Positions 1 through 5,949 of a stretch of DNA of 15,111 nt are shown in pieces. The DNA is taken from contig RFXC01000097.1 of assembly GCA_009921765.1 (NCBI GenBank), positions 1-15,111 on the forward strand, read 5' to 3'. Origin of the DNA: Betaproteobacteria bacterium (GTDB lineage: Bacteria; Pseudomonadota; Gammaproteobacteria; Burkholderiales; Burkholderiaceae). The notes beneath the pieces were generated by a model. It was given only the letters and a program-made list of their open reading frames with translations, searched no databases and had not been told where the DNA came from. The position numbers were made by a program, and so were the translations under genes. Numbering within the stretch: the stretch's first letter is position 1; each line of letters opens with the position of its first letter.

Positions 1-737
1 CCGGCATCATCGAAACCAACTGGCTCGAAAATCGGGCGCGGGTGCCGCTCGACCTTGTTCGCCGCACGCTGGGTAGAGTGATCGAGGGCATCTATTCCTC
101 GGGCACACTCGACAAATTCCGCACTCGCATCGAGCGCCTGCCGGATGGCCGGTCGGAAATCTATGTCTCGCACCGGGGCCTGGAAGAGGTAGCCACGTCG
201 GCTTCGCGCGACTCTTTCATCTGGCAGCGGCGCGCACCCGAGCCCGACCTCGAAGTCGAGATGTTGAACCGCCTGATGCTCAAGATTTCGGGAGGCCAGC
301 GGGCGCAGCAGCTGGTGGCGACAGCCAAGCCCCCTACGCAGGAAATACGCGATGTGCGAATCTCGGGCGAAGGCGCTGGGCGAGGCATCGATCTTGATGA
401 TCCCTTTGACCGGGCGTGGCGCCGGGTGGGGCTTGCACTTGACCGGGGTGGATTCACTGTGGAAGACCGCGACCGGTCGCGTGGCGCCTATTTTGTTCGT
501 TACATCGATGCCGACGAGCAGGCGCGCGCGGCGGCCGATCGGCCGGGCTTCCTCAGTCGTCTGTTCAGCCGCTCATCCAAACCGGAACTCAGCCAGCAGT
601 ACCGTCTCAACCTCGTGACGGCAGGCACCGGTGTTCGGCTCACCATTCAGGACAAAGACGGCAAGCCCACCCCGGAGGCTGACCGCGCCACTGTCAACCG
701 TATCCTCGACCTGCTGATGCAGCAGATGCTGCTGTAA
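1..737 (+). CDS. bamC: Outer membrane protein assembly factor BamC, 3' part (start lies before the window)
   Basis: BamC is a lipoprotein of the BAM complex, which folds and inserts beta-barrel proteins into the outer membrane. Only about 244 C-terminal residues are here; the reading frame is open to the left edge (first whole codon at 3) and ends in TAA at 737. What shows the family: the opening stretch GIIETNWLENRAR, followed by the conserved RRTLGRVIEGIYSSGTLDKF and RTRIERLPDG segments, which belong to the first helix-grip domain, and a second helix-grip domain near residues 120-240 of the visible part (DPFDRAWRRVGLALDRGGFTV onwards). The lipoprotein signal peptide and lipobox cysteine must lie upstream. 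An internal GTG at 42 would give a shorter frame but cuts through the conserved first domain, so it is not the start. The next gene begins 61 bp downstream on the same strand and may be co-transcribed. Family call is confident. Confidence 0.93.
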   Translation, partial: GIIETNWLENRARVPLDLVRRTLGRVIEGIYSSGTLDKFRTRIERLPDGRSEIYVSHRGLEEVATSASRDSFIWQRRAPEPDLEVEMLNRLMLKISGGQRAQQLVATAKPPTQEIRDVRISGEGAGRGIDLDDPFDRAWRRVGLALDRGGFTVEDRDRSRGAYFVRYIDADEQARAAADRPGFLSRLFSRSSKPELSQQYRLNLVTAGTGVRLTIQDKDGKPTPEADRATVNRILDLLMQQMLL

Positions 738-798
738 GCCCGGGCGTGGTTCGCTTGGGTTGGTTGGAGGTTGTGCCCGCCCGTTCAGGTTTGTCGGC

Positions 799-1596
799 AT
801 GAGATTCGCAAGCCTGGGCAGTGGCAGCGACGGCAACGCCCTGCTGATCGAGAGCCAGGACGGTGCGCGTATCACCCGGATTCTGATCGATTGCGGGTTC
901 AGCCTGCGCGAATCTCGGCGAAAGCTGCGGGCGGCCGGGATCGAGCCCGAGCAACTCGATGCGATTCTGGTCACGCATGAGCATGGCGATCACGTGGGTG
1001 GAGTGTTCCGTCTGTCGCGTGCGCACCGGATTCCCGCCTGGCTCACCCATGGGACGCTCTCGGCGAGTGCTCATGAGTCAGTGGTGGCAGGCGCGGATGC
1101 GCTGCCAGCACTGTTCCGCACGGTCACGCCGGATCAGGCCTTTGAAGTGGGGGGCCTGCACATCATGCCCGTGTCGGTGCCCCACGATGCCAGGGAGCCC
1201 GTGCAATATGTGATCGATGATGGTCGCGTGCGGTTGGGGGTGCTCACCGATCTTGGTCACGGATCGGCGCACGTGAGGCGCGCTTACTCAGGGATGGATG
1301 CGCTGGTGCTCGAGTGCAATCACGACAGCGCGCTGCTGGCAGCCAATAGCGCGTATCCCGAAGGCTTGAAGCGCCGAATCTCGGGTCCGTGGGGACACCT
1401 GGCCAACCACGCCGCCGCCGATCTGCTGGCATCGCTCGACAACCGTCGCCTTCGCCTGGTGGTTGCCGCACATCTGAGCGCACAGAACAATTCCCCGGCG
1501 CTGGCGCAGCAGGCGCTTGCTGGGGCGCTTCAGACCGATCCCGGATCGGTGGGGGTGGCGGATCAGGAAACCGGTTTCCACTGGACCGCGATCTGA
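799..1596 (+). CDS. Metallo-beta-lactamase-fold hydrolase, YycJ/WalJ-like
   Basis: Predicted cytoplasmic metal-dependent hydrolase of 265 residues. The N-terminus MRFASLGSGSDGNALLIES is typical of the YycJ/WalJ group of MBL-fold proteins, followed by the metal-binding motif HxHxDH (T59-H60-E61-H62-G63-D64-H65). Later candidate ligands are H129 (VPHD), D151 (LTDLGH) and H225 (AAHLS). Members of this group are described as nucleases or phosphodiesterases, but the substrate here is not known. I chose ATG 799 rather than the in-frame ATG at 760 because family homology begins at MRFASLGSGS and the 13 extra residues look like translated leader; no strong ribosome binding site is visible before either. 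It follows bamC by 61 bp, probably in one transcript, an arrangement I recall from Burkholderiales. Length fits the family (about 260 residues). No signal peptide or membrane segment. Confidence 0.88.
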   Translation: MRFASLGSGSDGNALLIESQDGARITRILIDCGFSLRESRRKLRAAGIEPEQLDAILVTHEHGDHVGGVFRLSRAHRIPAWLTHGTLSASAHESVVAGADALPALFRTVTPDQAFEVGGLHIMPVSVPHDAREPVQYVIDDGRVRLGVLTDLGHGSAHVRRAYSGMDALVLECNHDSALLAANSAYPEGLKRRISGPWGHLANHAAADLLASLDNRRLRLVVAAHLSAQNNSPALAQQALAGALQTDPGSVGVADQETGFHWTAI

Positions 1597-1709
1597 CCCT
1601 AGGGCTTCACGGCCGGCGGTTTGGGCAGGCTTGCGAGCGGCGCGCGATGTCTACCGGGATCTGGCCAGCGTGATTTGCGCGCGGCGCGGGCGTTTCGTCT
1701 GCGAGAGGT

Positions 1710-2945
1710 TCAGCGTGGCTTCCGGGAATGGACGGGATGCAACCATCCGGCCCGGGCCCAGTCGACTAGGAGTTGGGCGAGCTCCGGGTGGGCGCTCGCC
1801 TGACTGGCCTCTTTAGCGGTGAGCTTTCGCAGGTTGGCAAGCTTCTGGAGCAGGTTTCGCGCTGGGCGCAATTTGGGTGCCGCAACCGACTCGCCGTTGA
1901 TGTGGAAGCGTGAGGCGCGATAGAGAAGCCGGGTGCGGCGGTCGAGTTGCAAACCAGTGCGGCGGCCTGCCTCGAAAAAGCGTGCTTCGTTGAGTCGCGG
2001 CGGGGCATCGAAAAAAACGTTTGCCGCGGGCTCGGTGAGAAAGCGCCCGATGAAATCATCCACCGATGCGACAGTGGGGCGCCAGCCGAGTGCCCAATCC
2101 CGCATCTGCCGATGCAGGTCAACAGGAACCTCTGCCGCGCGCGCGGTGCGGGGGCGGCCGGCATCGCCAAAGCGGGGATCGGACCCACCTGGTGAATCCG
2201 CGGCGTCAGCGAGGAACTCGCGCAGAAACTCCTGCCTGGACGGCGCCCTGAAGCCCACCGAGCCGGTCATGCAGGGGCCTTCCGCAATACCGTCGTGGGC
2301 CCAGCCCGGGGGCAGGTAGAGCATGTCGCCCGGTTCGAGCAGCCACTCCTGGGTGGGCTCGAACTGCTCAAGAATCTTGAGCGGCAGCCCGGGTTTCAAT
2401 CGGTCATGACCTGGCGGGGCGATCCGCCAGCGGCGCTTTCCCCAAAGCTGGATGAGGAAGACATCGTAGGAGTCGAGGTGGGGTCCGACCCCGCCCTGAT
2501 TCGCGGCGAGGCTGATCATCAGATCGTCGAGCCGGGCATCGGGGATGAACCGGAACCTGGACATCAGTTCATGGGTGCAGTCATCGTGCAGATTGACGCC
2601 CTGCACGAGCAGGGTCCAGCGACTTCGCCTGAGCGAGGGAACCTGATCGGATTCGAATGGCCCGTGCGCGAGAGTCCAGCGGCCGCCGAACGAGGTGACC
2701 AGCCGCGACTGAACCGAGTCATCCTGAGCGAGTTCGATCAGCGCCTGCGCATCGAAGGGCGGCTTGATGTCAGGCAGAGCGGCCCTGACCAGGAGCGGCC
2801 GACGCTGCCAGTGATTGCGCAGGAACTCGTCTACACTCAGCCCGCCCAGGAGCGCTGCATCGGCTCGGGCGGTCCGGCTGCCCTGCTCGCGCGCAGTTCG
2901 AGTGGTGGGCAGCCTGGTCGGGCTGGGCTTGGACTGTCGATTCAT
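1710..2945 (-). CDS. roxA: JmjC/cupin 2-oxoglutarate oxygenase, ribosomal protein uL16 arginine hydroxylase type (RoxA/YcfD)
   Basis: A 411-residue Fe(II)/2-oxoglutarate-dependent oxygenase. Its characterised E. coli relative YcfD hydroxylates an arginine of ribosomal protein L16; that substrate is inferred here. Visible marks are the family opening NHWQRRPLLVR (44-54), the iron-binding HxD in GPHLDSYDVFLIQLWGKRRW (H156, D158) and the distal iron-binding histidine in LPPGWAHDG (H217). The C-terminal third (about 240-411) is the dimerisation and winged-helix part of the family. A basic, probably disordered segment of about 30 residues precedes the conserved start; I see no other ATG, GTG or TTG in frame closer to it, so the ATG at 2945 stands. 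GGGTGA just upstream is a weak ribosome binding site. The gene is convergent to the MBL hydrolase (113-bp gap without a clear terminator) and divergent from the FKBP gene with only 20 bp between start codons. Confidence 0.9.
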   Translation of the reverse strand: MNRQSKPSPTRLPTTRTAREQGSRTARADAALLGGLSVDEFLRNHWQRRPLLVRAALPDIKPPFDAQALIELAQDDSVQSRLVTSFGGRWTLAHGPFESDQVPSLRRSRWTLLVQGVNLHDDCTHELMSRFRFIPDARLDDLMISLAANQGGVGPHLDSYDVFLIQLWGKRRWRIAPPGHDRLKPGLPLKILEQFEPTQEWLLEPGDMLYLPPGWAHDGIAEGPCMTGSVGFRAPSRQEFLREFLADAADSPGGSDPRFGDAGRPRTARAAEVPVDLHRQMRDWALGWRPTVASVDDFIGRFLTEPAANVFFDAPPRLNEARFFEAGRRTGLQLDRRTRLLYRASRFHINGESVAAPKLRPARNLLQKLANLRKLTAKEASQASAHPELAQLLVDWARAGWLHPVHSRKPR

Positions 2946-2965
2946 GGATCACCCGGGAGACGTTG
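2946..2965. promoter_or_regulatory. 20-bp divergent spacer with both ribosome binding sites
   Basis: The start codons of the oxygenase gene (minus, ATG at 2945) and the FKBP gene (plus, ATG at 2966) are separated by only these 20 bp. On the plus strand GGGAGA (about 2955-2960) serves the FKBP gene; on the minus strand GGGTGA gives a weak site for the oxygenase. There is no room for a promoter, so each gene must be transcribed from inside the other's coding sequence, giving 5'-overlapping transcripts. This last point is inference. Confidence 0.6.
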
Positions 2966-3457
2966 ATGTCGTTATCAATTACCGCGGGACGCTGGGTCAC
3001 CCTGCGCTACCGCATCAGTGACGCGCAGGGCGAGCCGATCGAGCCGGGCGAACGCGAGCTTACCTATCTTCATGGTGGCTATGGAGCGGTTCTTGCCGGA
3101 ATTGAGGAGGCGCTGGAAGGCCACGCGGCCGGCCACTCGGCGACGCTGCAACTCGAACCCGAGGATGCGTTCGGCGACTATGACGCTTCGCTTGTGTATC
3201 TGGCACCGCGGGCCGGCTTTCCTGATGACCTGGAAGAAGGTATGGGCTTCCAGAAGGTGCCGGGCATGCCTGAACTCGATCACGATGGCCATGTGTATAT
3301 CGCCACCGAATTTACCGAGGACACCGTGGTGCTGGACGGTAATCATCCGCTTGCCGGGCTGGCGCTTCGCTTTGAACTGCGGGTGATTTCGGTGTCCGAG
3401 GCGAGCGAGGCGGACATTGAACGCGAACGCCGCCTGGCAGAGGACGATGCCGATTAG
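2966..3457 (+). CDS. FKBP-type peptidyl-prolyl cis-trans isomerase, SlyD/SlpA family
   Basis: Cytoplasmic prolyl isomerase and folding helper of 163 residues. The FKBP fold is interrupted by an insert-in-flap domain. Key signs are LHGGYGAVLAGIEEAL (35-50), PEDAFGDYD (65-73), a flap insert from about 75 to 120, and DGNHPLAGLALRFEL (124-138), the hallmark of the SlyD/SlpA group. The C-terminus is a short acidic/charged tail; the histidine- and cysteine-rich metal-binding tail of E. coli SlyD is absent, so SlpA-like is an equally good name. I chose ATG 2966, which follows GGGAGA (about 5 nt spacing), over the adjacent in-frame TTG at 2963. The stop codon overlaps the stop codon of the convergent ABC transporter gene by 4 bp. 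Its divergent partner is the ribosomal oxygenase, so both neighbours concern protein synthesis or maturation. Confidence 0.9.
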   Translation: MSLSITAGRWVTLRYRISDAQGEPIEPGERELTYLHGGYGAVLAGIEEALEGHAAGHSATLQLEPEDAFGDYDASLVYLAPRAGFPDDLEEGMGFQKVPGMPELDHDGHVYIATEFTEDTVVLDGNHPLAGLALRFELRVISVSEASEADIERERRLAEDDAD

Positions 3458-5310
3458 GCTGCACTCGGCTCGGTAAAGCCACCCTGTTCCACCATTCTTG
3501 CGAACACCCCGCCCAGCGCCACCAGTTCGTCGAAACGTCCTGATTCGATGACTCGTCCCTGCTCCACCACCAGGATGCGATCGGCATCGGCCACGGTGGA
3601 CAGACGGTGCGCAATGACCAGGGTGGTGCGCCCGCGCCGCACCGCTTCCAGTGCATCGCGAATTCGTGCCTCGGTCTGAACATCGAGCGCGCTGGTCGCC
3701 TCATCAAGCAGCAGAAGCGGGGCATCGCGCAGGATCGCCCGGGCAATGGCCAGCCTCTGGCGTTCGCCGCCCGAAAGCGATGCACCGCGCTCGCCGATCA
3801 CGAAGTCGTAGCCGCCGGGTTTGCCGATGATGAACTCGTGTGCCTGGGCGAGTCGGGCCGCGCGTTCGATTTCCTCCGCACTGGCGTCGGGTCGGCCGAT
3901 GGCGATGTTCTCGGCGATCGACCGATTGAAGAGTCCGGCATCCTGGAACACCACCGCAATCTGCTCGCGAAGCGATGCGAGCGTGACGGTGGCGATGTCG
4001 ATTCCGTCCACCAGAATGCGGCCCTGATCGGGTGCGCGCAGCCGTTGCAGAAGCGACAGCGTGGTGCTTTTTCCTGCGCCCGTTGCACCCACCAGCGCGA
4101 AGGTGGCACCGGCTGGAATATTGAAGTCGAGATCGAATACGCCCTGGGCTGAACCGGGGAAACGGAAGCTCACCTGTTCAAAGCGTACCGCGCCAGCCAC
4201 CGGCGGAAGTGGCTTTGCATCGGGCGCCTCCGATACGGCCTCGCGCGCATCGAGCAGTTCGAATAGGCTGGCAAGCGTTGGAATGCTCTGTGCCATCCGC
4301 ACGGCAAAACCGGAAAGCGAGTCGAGCTTTCCGATCAGAAGCCCCGCAAAGCCCACGAATGCAACGATCTCGCCCACCGTGATCTGTTCGCGGGCGACCA
4401 GCACTGAACCGACCGCATACAGGATCACCACTGTGATGGTGGCTGCGGTTCGGGTGAGCACAGTGAGAAGCCCCCACCAGGTGAGCACAGGGTACTGCGC
4501 TGCGAGCAGTCGGGACATGATGGCCCGCATCGCCTGCATTTCCGCGCCGAAGCGGCCATAACTCTGGACCACCGTGACATTGCCGATGACATCGCCCACT
4601 CGACCGTAGACCTCGCCGTGATACCGCTCGACATCGGCCTGCCCGCCGTGCGTACGACGGGCGATGAACAGATTGGCAAGCACATAGGCCGCACCGAGCG
4701 CGACCAGGAGCGACGCCATCATTGCGTTCATGTGCCATGCAACCGGGAGCATGACCATGAGCCCTGCGAGCGCGACAAACTGTTCGCGCAGAAGCGAGAG
4801 GCCGTTCCAGAACAAGGCGTCGGTTCCGGCAAGGATGGAACGTACGACGGCTCCCGAGCCGCGCTCGGCGTGATAGCCCGAGGGCAGTGCAAGCGCGCGC
4901 TCGTAAGCCGCCGCGAGTGCGGCCAGCCTGCGGCGATGGGCGAGCCGGTCTGCCATCACCGCGACGATCACGCCGGCGAGAATGCCGGCCAGTCCCACCC
5001 CTGCCCACACGGCAATCACGCCAAAGGCGGGTACGCGCGCGGCAAGTGCATCCACGACTCGCGCGAGCAATACCTGTTCGACCACGGGTACCGCAGCGAG
5101 CATGAGCCCGGTCAGGACGATCAGCGCCGCCTGACGGCGCTCCGCGAGCAGCAGCCCGAGTGCACGCCTCAGCGTGGCGGCCGGGTGGGCGGCCGCAGGG
5201 CGCCCAGCGGGCACCGCGGACGGTGCAGCGGCAGGGGCCGCGGCGGGCGCCTCGGAAAGCGCACCAGACCGGGCCGCAGCGGGCGCCTCGGAGGAAGACG
5301 GGTCGGTCAT
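3454..5310 (-). CDS. ABC half-transporter (permease fused to ATPase), NdvA/ChvA cyclic beta-glucan exporter-like
   Basis: Inner-membrane ABC exporter of 618 residues with transmembrane domain (about 50-345) and ATPase domain (about 373-610). The closest remembered family is NdvA/ChvA, exporter of cyclic beta-1,2-glucan: shared stretches include ADRLAHRRR, GYHAERGSG, LLAAQYPVLTWWGL, VGEIVAFVGFAGLLIGKLD, the SAQGV segment before Walker A, and VFQDAGLFNRSIAENI. ATPase motifs are complete: Walker A GATGAGKST (408-416), Q-loop Q456, signature LSGGERQ (512-518), Walker B LLLLDE (E537), H-loop H568. The first ~45 residues are an Ala/Pro-rich extension carrying an in-frame duplicated segment. No Shine-Dalgarno is visible before ATG 5310; a GTG at codon 33 is possible but no better. 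Last gene of a probable three-gene operon, 38 bp after the methyltransferase-like gene. No glucan synthase is nearby, so the substrate is uncertain. Confidence 0.82.
   Translation of the reverse strand: MTDPSSSEAPAAARSGALSEAPAAAPAAAPSAVPAGRPAAAHPAATLRRALGLLLAERRQAALIVLTGLMLAAVPVVEQVLLARVVDALAARVPAFGVIAVWAGVGLAGILAGVIVAVMADRLAHRRRLAALAAAYERALALPSGYHAERGSGAVVRSILAGTDALFWNGLSLLREQFVALAGLMVMLPVAWHMNAMMASLLVALGAAYVLANLFIARRTHGGQADVERYHGEVYGRVGDVIGNVTVVQSYGRFGAEMQAMRAIMSRLLAAQYPVLTWWGLLTVLTRTAATITVVILYAVGSVLVAREQITVGEIVAFVGFAGLLIGKLDSLSGFAVRMAQSIPTLASLFELLDAREAVSEAPDAKPLPPVAGAVRFEQVSFRFPGSAQGVFDLDFNIPAGATFALVGATGAGKSTTLSLLQRLRAPDQGRILVDGIDIATVTLASLREQIAVVFQDAGLFNRSIAENIAIGRPDASAEEIERAARLAQAHEFIIGKPGGYDFVIGERGASLSGGERQRLAIARAILRDAPLLLLDEATSALDVQTEARIRDALEAVRRGRTTLVIAHRLSTVADADRILVVEQGRVIESGRFDELVALGGVFARMVEQGGFTEPSAA
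5235..5292 (-). repeat. In-frame direct repeat, two 22-bp copies, in the N-terminal extension of the NdvA-like exporter
   Basis: Copies lie at 5235-5256 and 5271-5292, differ at one base, and start 36 bp apart (12 codons, so in frame). Both encode SEAPAAA (residues 7-13 and 19-25), within an Ala/Pro-rich run. It looks like a simple slippage duplication in a low-complexity, probably cytoplasmic, tail. Confidence 0.8.
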
Positions 5311-5348
5311 GGGTTGAAGGGAGCGTGTGTCGAGCGGGGGCCGCTGCC

Positions 5349-5921
5349 TTAACGATCAGAACGGGCGAGGATCTGCAGTGTTTTGTAGGTGCCGCGCCGC
5401 TCGAAGGGCCGCTGGCGCAGCAGTTCTGCCTCAACCCGCTCGGCGACGTCATAGGCATACGAGCCGGTGTAGAACAGGATTTCACCACCGGGCTTGACCT
5501 GATCGGCCAGGAGCAGCGTCATGTCCAGATCGGTGAGCGCCCCGTAGCGATCGTTTTCCGCCGTTCTGAATTCGCCGACGTGAAACAGGGTGACGTAGTC
5601 GAACATCGGGAGCAGTCGCGCATCCAGCTGATAGATGTCGCCGAACCAGGCCTTGTAGGTACGGCCCAGTTCCGGGTTGTCGATCAGCAGGCGGACATAG
5701 TCTTCGTACTCCTGGGGCGAGGCGGTGATACCCAGGACTGCGCAGTTGCTGTCGGATTGCGCAAGCCGCAAGCCGACGATGTGGTGATTGCCGGTGCCGA
5801 AGTGGAAGATCGTGCTCGACTGCGCATTGCGCGACTGGAGATAGTCAAGAAAATGCAGGTCGCAGGGGCACTGCGCTTCATCGAGCGGCCAGGTGCTGTT
5901 CCAGAAGTTGAGTTTGCTCAT
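5349..5921 (-). CDS. Methyltransferase-like Rossmann-fold protein of unknown substrate
   Basis: A 190-residue soluble protein. I do not recognise a named family. The layout matches a class I SAM-dependent methyltransferase: beta strand 1 with a glycine loop (STIFHFGTGNHH, 36-47), strand 2 (CAVLGITASPQEYEDYV, 60-76), an acidic strand-4 region (FDYVTLFHVGEF, 107-118) and post-strand element LLLADQVKPGGEILFYTGS (136-154). The glycine loop reads FGTGNHH instead of the usual GxGxG, so SAM binding is not assured. The N-terminus has a distinctive CPCDLHFLDYL (18-28) with two cysteines and a histidine that could bind a metal. The upstream in-frame ATG at 6119 lies inside the preceding ABC gene and its extension is translated antisense-like junk, so ATG 5921 is preferred; ribosome binding site weak. 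Sandwiched between two ABC half-transporters on one strand (28 bp after one, 38 bp before the other), implying a shared pathway. Confidence 0.7.
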   Translation of the reverse strand: MSKLNFWNSTWPLDEAQCPCDLHFLDYLQSRNAQSSTIFHFGTGNHHIVGLRLAQSDSNCAVLGITASPQEYEDYVRLLIDNPELGRTYKAWFGDIYQLDARLLPMFDYVTLFHVGEFRTAENDRYGALTDLDMTLLLADQVKPGGEILFYTGSYAYDVAERVEAELLRQRPFERRGTYKTLQILARSDR

Positions 5922-5949
5922 CGGTGCAGTTCTCGGTGTTGAAAAGGGG

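Noticed and set aside
1597..1709. Terminator or small gene between the convergent MBL hydrolase and oxygenase genes
   Set aside because: GC-rich spacer of 113 bp; no stem with a T-run on either strand and no plausible small ORF with a ribosome binding site.
2295..2966. 223-residue open frame antisense to the oxygenase gene
   Set aside because: Shadow of the JmjC gene, which has intact iron-binding residues.
5333..5345. AGCGG-GGG-CCGCT hairpin between the methyltransferase-like gene and the exporter gene as a terminator
   Set aside because: The stem is only 5 bp and no T-run follows on the minus strand; it is more likely chance or a minor processing stem.
4178..5488. 436-residue open frame on the minus strand in another frame of the exporter gene
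   Set aside because: The translation is Arg/Cys/Gly-rich nonsense typical of a frame-shifted GC-rich gene; the exporter frame has complete ABC motifs.
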